Shown piece by piece: positions 7,837-15,112 of a stretch of 16,024 bases of DNA; position 1 is the stretch's first letter; each line of letters opens with the position of its first letter. Source of the DNA: Planctomycetota bacterium (GTDB taxonomy: Bacteria; Planctomycetota; Planctomycetia; Pirellulales; Pirellulaceae); NCBI GenBank assembly GCA_029259935.1, contig JAJDEH010000372.1:1-16024 (forward strand), given 5' to 3'. The translations under genes and the position numbers were made by a program. The notes below the pieces were generated by a model. That model did no database searches. It was not told where the DNA came from and saw nothing but the letters and a program-made list of their open reading frames with translations.

Positions 7837-10800
7837 TTAACGATTCGTTTTTGGGCATCGCCAGCGGCGGACCGAACCGTCCGCGGAGATTGTCGCGAAT
7901 TCTGAAACGTCCGGAGCAAACGCGATGCCCGTAATCCATGTTTTGGGTGTCGGGAGAGATGCGAGTTCGTGTCCCGTTCTGGTGTCCCAAATCTTTAACA
8001 CGTGGTCGTTGCCGCAGGTGACCAGCCGAGTTCCGTCTGGTGCAATCGCCATACATCTTATTGACGCCGAGTGCCCATACAGCCGATGCTTCAATTTCAG
8101 GCTCGCGCCGTCAAGCAGGTCGACGTGATTTTGAGATGAACGGCCCTCCCGCAATACCGACTGCAAGTTTTTCTGCCAAACATTGGCCGAGTCGGGGGCC
8201 TTGTCAAACCGAGGGTCGGGAGTCCCCAACGCGAGTACCGCCCCGCCCGGCGAGATGTCGGTGCCGCGTACCTGATGGTTGGCGACAAATGTTCCTCGGT
8301 GTTTCACGGGGGACAGGCTCCATACATGCACTTGCGCATCCAAACCGTACGCCACCAGCGTCCCGGTGGTTGGATCGAGTGCCAATGAAATAACGGCCGC
8401 ATCACACTGAGTCACTTCCTTGATCAGCGAATTGCTCCGCAGGTCCCACAGCGCAACGTTGCCCTCTTCGGTTGCCAGCACAAGTTTCCGGTCGTCGAGA
8501 AACCGAGCGCACAAAATTCGATGCTCGGGCCAAGCCACGCTCATCTGCTCCGTGCCGGTCGCGGCGTTGACGAGGCTGACGCGGGCGGGAAGTTCCGAGT
8601 CCTGCAGTCCCGCCGTACAAATTGCGAAACGCTTGCCGCTGGGCGAAATATCCAACTTGGCAACCGGCATCTTCGTGCGATATTGAAGTTCACCGGTCGA
8701 TACGCGGCGCACCACGAGTTGCCCGGTTGCCGGGTCGAGGATATCTTTTCCACCATAGGCCAGATATCCGTCGGGCGAATATTGAATCTGGTCGGTTGGG
8801 AATTCGAGTTTTTCCAACAACTCGTATTGTGAGTTCTCCGTGAGGCGCCAGCGTCTTGATTCGGCCACCGATCCGGCGAGCAAACTCTCTCCGTTGGCTG
8901 AAAAACTGAGATGTTCGATCCGGCCAGGCAGCCCTTTCAAGAGTCGAAAACTCTTCTCTTCCAAGTCATAGAGGACCACAAAGGGATTCAGAGTTCCAAC
9001 CGCCACCACCCGGCCATCTGGCGAGTAAACGACCTCGGAAGGCATGGCCTGAATTCCGTTCATCGTGACACGGTGGACCATCTTTCGAGTCTTCGTATCC
9101 CAAAATGCAAGATGCCGGTCGGTGCCGGCCGAAACGAGCTGCTGTCCGTCAGGAGAAAATGCGATCGCCATGGAATATCCAACGTGGCCATTCTTGAGCG
9201 TGTGCAACAGATCGCCTGTTGCCAGATCGTAAAGCAAAATGTCTTGACCTCGCCCCGCTACGGCCACGAGATCGTCTCGGGGCGACGCGGCGGCTACCGC
9301 GGGCTCACGGAACTCTCGTGGATCGCTCCAGGCCACTTCCCCACTGGCCGTATCCCAAACCAGCGCGCCATCGAGCGCGACACAACCCAGATGTCGATTG
9401 TCTCTTGACCAGCAGGCCCGATAAATCTTGTTCTCCGCGACTCTCTCGCTGGGAGCCTCAAGTAGCCGGACCTGCAATTGATCCTGCCCGTTGGGAAGTT
9501 CGGTCGGCAGGACGGCGACCTGATTGGAATCTCCCCACAACGCGAGATGCTTTTCGTCCGGAGAAAGTTCGCCGCCATGGATCGTGAACGGGACGGCGGA
9601 GCGAAGATCGTAGCGGCCTTCGTCACGCAGACGGATCCTATCCCCGCTAATGGCATTGCCGATAACAATTTCAGTCCCGTCAGACAACATCGTCACGTAA
9701 CGAACTTCTTCCCACTTTGTATCGTGCGCCGTGCAGAGTCGCCACAAATAATGCCATTCAAAGCCCCGCAGATCTGCTTCGTTCCGTCCCGGTCGCTGCG
9801 CCTCAAGCAATTCCATGCAACGGCTTACGTTGGGCCGGTTGCTGAGCCAGTAATCGAAGGCGCTGTTGATTTGGGTCGCGTAGAGCTGCTGCCGCGTTTC
9901 GGACAACGCCAAGTTCTTCTCGCGAACTTCGTCCTGGGTCCGTTCTTTCTCGGCGATCGTGTCTTTGAGTGCTTTTTCCAACTGGGCGTTGTAGGTCAGC
10001 GACATGGCCAACAGTCCCACGGTCGCCATCACCATGACGGCAATCAGCCCCGTCGTGGCCGGGCGACGCCGGCACCACTTCCACCCACGCTCTAACGAAG
10101 ACAGCCGCCGGCCGAGAATCGGCCGGCCATCCAAGTACAATTCCAACTCGCGCGCGACTTCATTGCCCGAAGCGTATCGGCGATGTTGGTCCTTATGCAG
10201 GCACTTCAGGCAGATCGTCACCAAATCGGCCGCCGCGCGGCGGTTGTATTTGCGAGGGTCCTCCGGGTCACTCTCCAGCACCTGACGCATCGTCTCGATA
10301 TGGTTTGCCCCCTTGAACGGCGCGCGTCCGGTCAGCAAGAAGTACAAGATGCCGCCAATTGCATAAACGTCCGCCAGCGGTCCGACCTCGTCCACTTTTC
10401 CGGCCGCCTGTTCCGGTGCCATATAACTTGGCGTCCCCATGATGGCACCGGTCACGGTCAAGTCGACATCGCTCTCTTCGTTCTTCGCCAATCCAAAGTC
10501 GGTCACTTTGGGCTGGCCATCAACGTCGAGCAGCACATTGGACGGCTTCAGGTCGCGGTGGACAATGTTGCAAGTGTGCGCGTAGTGAACGGCCTGGGCA
10601 ATTTTCTTCACCAACTCCGCCGCGCGCCGGCCATCGAGAGGTCCGTCGTTGACAACCTCCGATAGCGAACCACCTTCCACGAGGCCCATGGAAAAGAAGT
10701 GCCGATTCTCAACTTTTCCAACTTCGTAAATGGGCACGATTCCAGGATGATCAAGCTTGGCGGCCGACTCGGCTTCGGTATAGAACCTGAGAATCTGGTC

Positions 10801-11193
10801 ATAGCTGGCCAAGCGTTCCGAAAGAATCATCTTCAGCGCGACTCGCCGGTTGAGCGAAAGTTGGTGGGCTTGAAACACAACGCCCATGCCCCCGCGCGCG
10901 ATTTCGCTATCAATGATATAGTCGCCAAATGTCTCACCAGGAGCGAACTGTGCGGAAGGTGAGCGGTCGACTGGCGGAGTTTCATTCACGTCGGCAGTCG
11001 GCGTTTCGGATGGGATCGACGTTTGCGCGAAGCCGCGATCAGCCGGAGAATTGTGAGTCAACGTTCGCGGGAATTTCGGATTCAACACGGAGTCCGGATT
11101 CAACACAGAGTCCGGATTCAGCACGGAGCCGCAGTTCAAGCAATAGTTGCTTGACTCGGAATTCTCGGTGGCACATGCAGGGCAACTCAGCAT
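7837..11193 (-). CDS. Membrane-anchored Ser/Thr protein kinase with zinc ribbon and WD40 domain
   Basis: This 1118-residue protein has several domains. A zinc ribbon uses Cys4, Cys7, Cys18 and Cys21 (CPAC, CLNC). A tandem SVLNPD repeat covers 23-39, then a Pro/Ser/Thr-rich linker. The Hanks-type kinase (about 90-355) has glycine loop ARGGMG, Lys121 in VALK, HRDLKPSN (212-219), DFG at 232-234 and APE at 259-261, so it is predicted active. A basic stretch (CRRRP, 374-378) precedes one membrane helix at about 381-400, then a coiled region (403-435). From about 490 to the end it reads as WD40 repeats (for example LAFWDTKT, LKIWDTRTG, VRRWRC), likely a propeller pair. The kinase would be cytoplasmic and the WD40 part across the membrane. 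The start at 11193 is chosen at the zinc ribbon; 149 further upstream codons are open but not protein-like. Kinases of this layout are abundant in planctomycetes; targets are unknown. Confidence 0.92.
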   Translation of the reverse strand: MLSCPACATENSESSNYCLNCGSVLNPDSVLNPDSVLNPKFPRTLTHNSPADRGFAQTSIPSETPTADVNETPPVDRSPSAQFAPGETFGDYIIDSEIARGGMGVVFQAHQLSLNRRVALKMILSERLASYDQILRFYTEAESAAKLDHPGIVPIYEVGKVENRHFFSMGLVEGGSLSEVVNDGPLDGRRAAELVKKIAQAVHYAHTCNIVHRDLKPSNVLLDVDGQPKVTDFGLAKNEESDVDLTVTGAIMGTPSYMAPEQAAGKVDEVGPLADVYAIGGILYFLLTGRAPFKGANHIETMRQVLESDPEDPRKYNRRAAADLVTICLKCLHKDQHRRYASGNEVARELELYLDGRPILGRRLSSLERGWKWCRRRPATTGLIAVMVMATVGLLAMSLTYNAQLEKALKDTIAEKERTQDEVREKNLALSETRQQLYATQINSAFDYWLSNRPNVSRCMELLEAQRPGRNEADLRGFEWHYLWRLCTAHDTKWEEVRYVTMLSDGTEIVIGNAISGDRIRLRDEGRYDLRSAVPFTIHGGELSPDEKHLALWGDSNQVAVLPTELPNGQDQLQVRLLEAPSERVAENKIYRACWSRDNRHLGCVALDGALVWDTASGEVAWSDPREFREPAVAAASPRDDLVAVAGRGQDILLYDLATGDLLHTLKNGHVGYSMAIAFSPDGQQLVSAGTDRHLAFWDTKTRKMVHRVTMNGIQAMPSEVVYSPDGRVVAVGTLNPFVVLYDLEEKSFRLLKGLPGRIEHLSFSANGESLLAGSVAESRRWRLTENSQYELLEKLEFPTDQIQYSPDGYLAYGGKDILDPATGQLVVRRVSTGELQYRTKMPVAKLDISPSGKRFAICTAGLQDSELPARVSLVNAATGTEQMSVAWPEHRILCARFLDDRKLVLATEEGNVALWDLRSNSLIKEVTQCDAAVISLALDPTTGTLVAYGLDAQVHVWSLSPVKHRGTFVANHQVRGTDISPGGAVLALGTPDPRFDKAPDSANVWQKNLQSVLREGRSSQNHVDLLDGASLKLKHRLYGHSASIRCMAIAPDGTRLVTCGNDHVLKIWDTRTGHELASLPTPKTWITGIAFAPDVSEFATISADGSVRRWRCPKTNR
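11079..11132 (-). repeat. Three 18-bp tandem repeats inside the kinase gene (SVLNPD units)
   Basis: Three units begin at 11079, 11097 and 11115. The first two differ at one base; the third carries several changes. They encode SVLNPD repeated directly after the zinc ribbon (residues 23-39). The in-frame unit length means copy number can vary by slippage without breaking the gene, changing only linker length. Confidence 0.85.
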
Positions 11194-11910
11194 GCGGGCA
11201 ATTTTACCGCGATATCCAAACCGTGTCTCCAAAGCACGGCATCGGACTTGCCCACGGTGGGAAACATGGCGTTCGCCAGCTCGTATACGATGGCTCTGCG
11301 CGACGCCCAGATGATCGATGGTCCGCAAGTGTTTCTTTGCCCCAGCGCTACGCGGTCCGAGCGCCAGATCCGTTGGAGTCCAAGCTTTAGCCTGCCTCAT
11401 CACACTGAAACCCATCTTCCAACATCCCGGCAATCCCGTCCGGCAAAGCGGGGCAACTCGTCGAGTGTAACATACGAGCGATCGCCGGATTGATACCGTT
11501 TGGTTCTTCATTTCACTGCCCCAAAAGAATACACTCAAAGGAGTTACCACGAACGCCGTGCACGCCCTAACACAGCGAATCAAATTCAAAACGTTTGCAA
11601 TTTTCAAGCGTTGCAAATCGAGCAGGCGCATAGTTCTCACGTCACCGTGAACGGCGTTTCACAAAATGTGCCACTTGCCCCGCTGGCTTCCGAGGAAACA
11701 ACTTGCCGAAGTCACTCTTTCCCCACGCCGCCGAGATGGCCGGTCACGAGTGATGGCCGGTGGTCACATGCCCTCTGCTTCCATTTTACAAAATCGAGTG
11801 TGACCGGTACACCATTTATTTGATGGACCAACGAAGCCCGTGAGAACGGACGCCCCGCATTCGACGCACCAACCGGCGGCAGCCCGCACGCGTCAGCCAA
11901 CCCAGGGATT
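11194..11910. other. Non-coding stretch upstream of the kinase gene
   Basis: About 700 bases with no convincing gene on either strand. Open frames here (for example 11500-11823 plus) have irregular composition and no recognisable domain. The minus-strand kinase promoter should lie here, and TAAAAT stands about 12 bases before the kinase ATG, but I see no matching -35. A 7-bp inverted repeat, TTTGCAA (11594-11600) and TTGCAAA (11611-11617), could be an operator. A short direct repeat GATGGCCGGT occurs twice near 11735-11760. Confidence 0.5.
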
Positions 11911-12300
11911 TCACCCTCCCGAGGGAGGGTCGGCGCAGCCGGGGAGGGCGACTTCACGCGGGGACGCGATCTCGCCGAACTCTCCTTGGCCCCGGCCAAG
12001 TTCCACGGGACTCAGCCAACCGTCCGCTTGGTCCGGGGACGACGAGCGGCTCGTCGGCGCGCCACGCTTGCCTGCGGCTGAGCGCTCTTGCGCCCCGCCT
12101 TTTCGCGCTTGAATCCGATCATAAGCGGACGTAAACCGGCTGCTCTCCGGAGTTTTGGCCACGCCCGCGCGAATCGGGTTCAATTCGACATACACACTAC
12201 AGGCCAGAATCGCCGCTTCATCCAACAACCGTTGGCACTTGTAGCGCCACCGCGTGCAGCACGTGACGAAATTGGCAATGGACGAATGCCCCCTCGGCCT
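11911..12300 (-). pseudogene. Remnant of a REP-associated / Y1-type transposase (C-terminal part only)
   Basis: The minus frame from about 12300 to 11911 encodes NFVTCCTRWRYKC, then QRLLDEAAILACSVYVELNP, IRAGVAKTPESSRFTSAYDRI and an Arg/Ser/Gly-rich tail. The VELNPIRAG...TPE..FTSA block is characteristic of the C-terminus of REP-associated tyrosine transposases (Y1_Tnp-related) common in planctomycetes. The catalytic N-terminal half with the HUH histidines and tyrosine is missing, no start codon fits, and the tail carries a palindromic CCCTCCCGAGGGAGGG at about 11925. It is a broken gene, next to the left edge of the cassette array. The family is fairly sure; the exact left and right limits are approximate. 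Confidence 0.65.
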
Positions 12301-12325
12301 TCTCGGTGCCCGACAATGGCCGTGA

Positions 12326-12373
12326 AAAAGCCGGCCCGCTCAGTCTCGTACATGACTGAGTAGGCCGGCTTTT
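12326..12373. terminator. Long imperfect hairpin, possible bidirectional terminator or element end
   Basis: Outer arms AAAAGCCGGCC (12326-12336) and GGCCGGCTTTT (12363-12373) are perfect inverted repeats. After a two-base mismatch, an inner stem CTCAGTC (12339-12345) pairs with GACTGAG (12354-12360) around an 8-nt loop. A-run and T-run flanks allow it to act as a rho-independent terminator on both strands. It lies between the transposase remnant and the first cassette, so it could instead be the palindromic end of the transposable element. No intact gene ends exactly here, which weakens the terminator reading. Confidence 0.6.
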
Positions 12374-12567
12374 GTGTACGCCGTACCGGGAGATAGATTG
12401 TCTGCCTGTATTCTATGGCGGAATGGGGATATTTAATCAATGCTGCTCCTACGCCGTGGTGCTCGCTCCGGCAGACGAGTTACGACCCGCCTTTGCTATT
12501 CTGGCCAATCTCGCGTTAAATTGGGGGAGTTTCCGACACTTCCCGACGCGTTGTCGGCCAGAAACCC
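12374..12567. other. Non-coding left flank of the cassette array
   Basis: No gene is visible. This is where an attI site, the cassette promoter or a preceding cassette would be expected, yet there is no integrase reading frame. GTTAAAT at 12515-12521 fits the GTTRRRY core by itself but has no partner that I can identify. Confidence 0.4.
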
Positions 12568-12574
12568 GTTAGGC
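12499..12574 (+). other. Partial attC/attI-like site 1 (right half), start of cassette array
   Basis: GTTAGGC at 12568-12574 is a perfect GTTRRRY core. It is preceded by TTGTCGG...AACCC, resembling the right end of the other sites (GTGTCGGGCA...AACCC). TTCTGGCC (12499-12506) and GGCCAGAA (12556-12563) form an 8-bp inverted repeat, but no good RYYYAAC core is found on the left. It may be a decayed attC, an attI, or a junction made when the left of the array was lost. Confidence 0.5.
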
Positions 12575-12589
12575 GACCAAACTGATGAG

Positions 12590-12853
12590 ATGTCCCAATT
12601 CAGCTTAAGTTCGTGGCTACTTCTCTGTGGTGCCATCCCGATCTGGCTGTTTCTTATCGTGGTTGTTCCACAAAGCACTGGTTGGGGCGGAAGCTCAAGC
12701 CGATTCTTCGTTGCACCGTTCGTTTTGAGTGGGATCGCCATCGCGATACATCGGCTCCTGCGCACTTATCGCAATGATTGGCCGCTCTCTGCTCTGCTCG
12801 CAGCCGTCATCGCCCTCGGCTCACTTTCAATCGTGGCATGGTTGTCCAGCTAA
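12590..12853 (+). CDS. Cassette 1: small hypothetical membrane protein (87 aa)
   Basis: The protein has 87 residues and three predicted membrane helices at about 8-26, 39-54 and 67-85, with a basic loop HRLLRTYRND (54-63) between the second and third. No known family is recognised. ATG 12590 lies 22 bases after the GTT crossover of site 1 and its TAA ends eight bases before the GCCCAAC core of site 2, so the gene fills the cassette, as is usual for integron cassettes. The frame is open upstream to 12440, but that part crosses the recombination site and is not protein-like. Function is unknown; membrane location is inferred from hydrophobicity. Confidence 0.7.
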   Translation: MSQFSLSSWLLLCGAIPIWLFLIVVVPQSTGWGGSSSRFFVAPFVLSGIAIAIHRLLRTYRNDWPLSALLAAVIALGSLSIVAWLSS

Positions 12854-12860
12854 CTCCGCC

Positions 12861-13010
12861 GCCCAACAACACACGAGCCGCAGAGTTGCGGCATCCATGC
12901 CGCAAACGCCTTGAGCATTGGGCGACGCTCCAACATTTGGTAAACTGAATTTCATGCATGGCCTGTTTGGTGCCGCAACCAGCGGCGACGGCTGTGCGGA
13001 CCCGTTGGCC
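12861..13010 (+). other. attC-like site 2
   Basis: The left core GCCCAAC (12861-12867) is a perfect RYYYAAC and the right core GTTGGCC is at 13004-13010 after GGACCC. The left core is the complement of the start of its own cassette (GTTAGGC) at 6 of 7 bases. The site is about 150 bp and contains a perfect 8-bp hairpin, TTGCGGCA/TGCCGCAA (12886-12905). ATTGGGC at 12917-12923 is a second possible partner for the left core, so the site may be composite. Confidence 0.65.
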
Positions 13011-13020
13011 AAACAAGATC

Positions 13021-13485
13021 ATGAACGCCGCGGAATTCCTTACTCGCTTCGCGGATGTTTCGGACACTCAGCTACATACGCTCAGACGGTCGTCACGACT
13101 GGACGAATGGCCAGCAGATCAGGCCCTCTATCTTGGCGTGACGAAGGAATTGTTCCCTGGACCTCCGGAGGACTGGGAAGGTCGTCAGCGTTTCGTACAA
13201 ATCCTTTGTGAGTTCCTCTATCACGATGGACGGACGTTCGATGCGCTGATTTACATCGTCGAACAGGCATTCCAGGCTCCACAGGAGTACGACAGCAATG
13301 GCAAAAATGCATTGGCCGGGATTTGGTGCTACCTCAATTGCAATGGCGTAACGATGATCTCCGACGCCACGCTTGTTGAGACATTCGAACGGTTTGCAAA
13401 CATTCCCGCCCTTGCACACAACGCCAAGAACTGCCGGGACTTAATATTGCAACGCCGGACTGATGCAGATGATGACAACGAATAG
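13021..13485 (+). CDS. Cassette 2: hypothetical soluble protein (154 aa)
   Basis: This 154-residue, acidic, mostly helical protein ends in a DADDDNE tail. No family is recognised and no signal peptide or membrane helix is seen. Notable segments are ELFPGPPEDWEGRQRFVQIL (44-63) and a hydrophobic LAGIWCYLNCNG stretch (100-111). ATG 13021 lies 17 bases after the GTT crossover of site 2; an earlier in-frame ATG at 12958 lies inside the attC and is rejected. The TAG ends 10 bases before the next left core. The tight fit between two recombination sites supports a real cassette gene. Function is unknown. Confidence 0.72.
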   Translation: MNAAEFLTRFADVSDTQLHTLRRSSRLDEWPADQALYLGVTKELFPGPPEDWEGRQRFVQILCEFLYHDGRTFDALIYIVEQAFQAPQEYDSNGKNALAGIWCYLNCNGVTMISDATLVETFERFANIPALAHNAKNCRDLILQRRTDADDDNE

Positions 13486-13495
13486 GTGCGTCGCT

Positions 13496-13635
13496 GGCCA
13501 ACAATGAATGCCCGCTGGCGGGCCTTCGGCCACACCTTCGCTCTTGCTTCCACGTTCGTCCCCGTGGAGAATCAACTCTGACTCGACATCGGTCGCCTTC
13601 GACGAGGGCAGTGTCGGGCATTCAACCCGTTGGCA
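13496..13635 (+). other. attC-like site 3
   Basis: The left core GGCCAAC (13496-13502) is the exact reverse complement of GTTGGCC, the start of its own cassette at 13004. The right core is GTTGGCA (13629-13635). Inside the cores TGAATGCCCG pairs 10/10 with CGGGCATTCA, with unequal spacers (AA and ACCC), as in bottom-strand-folded attC sites. Length is 140 bp, close to the large attC sites of chromosomal integrons. The interior closely matches site 4. Confidence 0.85.
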
Positions 13636-13646
13636 GGTCGAATGTT

Positions 13647-13958
13647 ATGTCGCAGAAACCGTACGACTCACCAGATGCTGATTCTGTTAACTCTACGTCG
13701 TCAGGCGATGCCGCTGCGCCTAGGTCCTCGAAATTGCCCCTTGGTGCCCATGTACTTTGCGGATGGCCTCTGCTGCTGGTTGCCGTCGGTGGCGCAATTG
13801 GTGGGGGACTTGGAGGGGCCGCATATGTGATCAATATTGCGATCTACAAATCGACCTTGCCCGTACCCGTGAAGGCCGTGCTCAATATAGTGACTGGTAT
13901 TGCCGCTATTGCGATTTGGTTTGCGATTGCACTAGCGATCCATTCGGCGCGAAGCTGA
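13647..13958 (+). CDS. Cassette 3: small hypothetical membrane protein, MSQKPYDSP type (103 aa)
   Basis: The protein has 103 residues. A polar N-terminus beginning MSQKPYDSP (a leader often seen on small planctomycete membrane proteins) and rich in Ser/Ala runs to about residue 30. Two hydrophobic helices follow at about 37-63 and 76-98; the first carries a glycine-zipper-like GGAIGGGLGGAAY (48-60). The gene starts 17 bases after the site 3 crossover and its TGA lies seven bases before the site 4 left core. ATG 13647 is preceded by AGG at nine bases; the other ATG at 13642 is out of frame. No function is recognised; glycine-zipper helices can pack or oligomerise in membranes. Confidence 0.7.
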   Translation: MSQKPYDSPDADSVNSTSSGDAAAPRSSKLPLGAHVLCGWPLLLVAVGGAIGGGLGGAAYVINIAIYKSTLPVPVKAVLNIVTGIAAIAIWFAIALAIHSARS

Positions 13959-13965
13959 TTCCGGC

Positions 13966-14102
13966 AGCCAACCGTGATGGCCGCTGGGTGCCTTCGGCCA
14001 CACCTTCGCTCTTGATTCAACGCCCGTCCCGTTGGAGAATCAAATCTGCTCGACACGGGTTGCCTTCGTTGACGGCGGTGTCGGGCAGTCAAACCGCTAT
14101 GT
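13966..14102 (+). other. attC-like site 4 with altered crossover triplet
   Basis: The left core AGCCAAC (13966-13972) complements the start of its own cassette (GTTGGCA) at 6 of 7. The right core reads GCTATGT (14096-14102), where GTTATGT is expected from the end of the next cassette (ACATAAC). The interior is strongly similar to site 3, including the shared stretch CCTTCGGCCACACCTTCGCT and the GGTGTCGGGCA right arm. Length is 137 bp. Confidence 0.8.
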
Positions 14103-14527
14103 GCCCCTCGATGATTCGTGATTCGCTGATTCCAGCACTTCGAGAACGCTTTCCCGAAATCACGTTCTCGTTCCTCGACACAGCGCAGCCGTTTGCTCGC
14201 CTAACGTGTCCCTGCACCGATATCGGTGACCTTGAAATCTACGACGATGGCGACGAGGCCACTGTCGCGTTGACAAAGATCACGCACAGCCACTTCAACC
14301 CTTACTCCAAGATGCCCGATGACGCTCGTGATGCATGGATCACCGACGCGGTTCTCGACTACCTCGATGCGCTCTTCGCCGACCGCCTCTTGCTGTACTG
14401 TTCGCCCGATCGTCGCCAAGCCGGATCGCAACATCATGACGCACCCATTGATCGCGCCCAGTCTGTTCCCGGCACTGAACAATACGACTGCTACGTCTGG
14501 TCTGGCCCAGTGGCACGGGACACATAA
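14099..14527 (+). CDS. Cassette 4: hypothetical soluble protein (142 aa)
   Basis: The protein has 142 residues with no signal peptide or membrane helix. A small alpha/beta domain is suggested: helix (6-17), strand (21-27), CPCTDIGDLEIYDDGDEATVAL (37-58), ITHSHFNPY (61-69), an amphipathic helix (73-95) and a C-terminal YVWSGPV (132-138). I have the impression of an uncharacterised family with an IGDLEIYDDGDE strand turn and an ITHxHF motif, but cannot name it. ATG 14099 overlaps the site 4 core; ATG 14111 is an alternative start. The TAA stop lies inside the ACATAAC core of site 5, a very tight cassette fit. Function is unknown. Confidence 0.7.
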   Translation: MCPSMIRDSLIPALRERFPEITFSFLDTAQPFARLTCPCTDIGDLEIYDDGDEATVALTKITHSHFNPYSKMPDDARDAWITDAVLDYLDALFADRLLLYCSPDRRQAGSQHHDAPIDRAQSVPGTEQYDCYVWSGPVARDT

Positions 14528-14730
14528 CATGGTATTGCCGCAAGGCCGCGGCTTCGTCGTTGGAATATCGTTCGGTTGGTCACGTCGATCGCTTCAATAA
14601 CGCGATCCGGTTGGTCACGCCCCGGACGCCTTATTGGTTGGCAACGTTGTTCCCCGTTGGTCGAATCTATCGGCTTGCCACGTTTTCTTGCTTCAGTTAC
14701 GACCGGCGTCGGCGAAACCTCCCGTTGGGA
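14522..14730 (+). other. attC-like site 5, unusually long, with internal GTTGG repeats
   Basis: The left core ACATAAC (14522-14528) complements the start of its own cassette (GCTATGT) at 6 of 7, and the right core GTTGGGA is at 14724-14730 after CTCCC. The 209-bp length exceeds the other sites. The interior has a 12-bp direct repeat CGGTTGGTCACG (14573-14584 and 14608-14619) and further GTTGG words near 14559, 14636 and 14660. It may be an expanded attC or a decayed, gene-less cassette between two sites. No reading frame here is convincing. Confidence 0.5.
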
Positions 14731-14772
14731 AAAACGGGCGCGGCAGAGAACCCATACGATAATCCATTGCTA

Positions 14773-15084
14773 TCAGCGTGCGGCGAGTTTCATGCGACCA
14801 CAACCCGCTGCTGTTTCGGGCGGATACCATTCAGACGGGATAACCCCTTTTGCCTTAAACGAACTGAGTTCTTCGTATCCGAGTTCATGCAGTTTGTTGA
14901 TGGCTTCTCGCCAACCATTCGGCCCGTCATACGCATATGTCAGGAAGCTTGCGTTTAGGTTATCAGGCGCTTCCGCTGGAAAGAAACCCGTATCGTCTCC
15001 ATTCCATGTAAACTGCGTGAAGTGAATGAAATCTCTGATGATCTTCACGTATCTGTATCGCTTGTCGTACTCAGGCTTCTGCAT
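14773..15084 (-). CDS. Cassette 5: hypothetical protein in antisense orientation (103 aa)
   Basis: This 103-residue soluble protein is on the opposite strand to the other cassette genes. It is rich in aromatic and charged residues, with YRYVKIIRDFIHFTQFTWNG (10-29), an acidic DDTGFFPAEAPDN segment (30-42), a helix GWREAINKLHELGYEEL (57-73) and an IPSEWYPPE segment (81-89). The family is not recognised. ATG 15084 is preceded by GGAG about 11 bases upstream. It lies within the cassette bounded by GTTGGGA (14724) and GCCCAAC (15113). It would need its own promoter, because read-through from the array would be antisense. The plus-strand frame over the same bases (14560-14958) looks less protein-like and is rejected. 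Confidence 0.62.
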   Translation of the reverse strand: MQKPEYDKRYRYVKIIRDFIHFTQFTWNGDDTGFFPAEAPDNLNASFLTYAYDGPNGWREAINKLHELGYEELSSFKAKGVIPSEWYPPETAAGCGRMKLAAR

Positions 15085-15112
15085 CGTTTGAACTACTCCA
15101 TTGATCGCGGCT

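Noticed and set aside
7828..7851. Inverted repeat AAAACGAA/TTCGTTTT at the kinase stop codon as a terminator
   Set aside because: The stem is AT-rich and short, overlaps the last codons, and the next gene is only about 110 bases downstream on the same strand; too weak to call.
9478..10095. 205-residue plus-strand open frame
   Set aside because: It lies wholly inside the kinase/WD40 gene on the opposite strand, has no recognisable domain and low-complexity composition.
11194..11640. Upstream extension of the kinase by 149 codons
   Set aside because: The extension lacks protein-like character, and the zinc ribbon normally sits at the very N-terminus in this type of kinase.
11500..11823. 107-residue plus-strand open frame upstream of the kinase
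   Set aside because: No ribosome site, odd composition and no recognisable motif.
12180..12440. 86-residue minus-strand open frame over the hairpin
   Set aside because: It runs through both arms of the hairpin and overlaps the transposase remnant in another frame; its sequence is not protein-like.
12886..12905. Hairpin TTGCGGCA/TGCCGCAA as a terminator of cassette 1
   Set aside because: No T-run follows, and it lies inside attC-like site 2, where internal stems are expected.
14560..14958. 132-residue plus-strand open frame
   Set aside because: It spans site 5 repeats and overlaps the more protein-like antisense gene at 14773-15084; composition is irregular.
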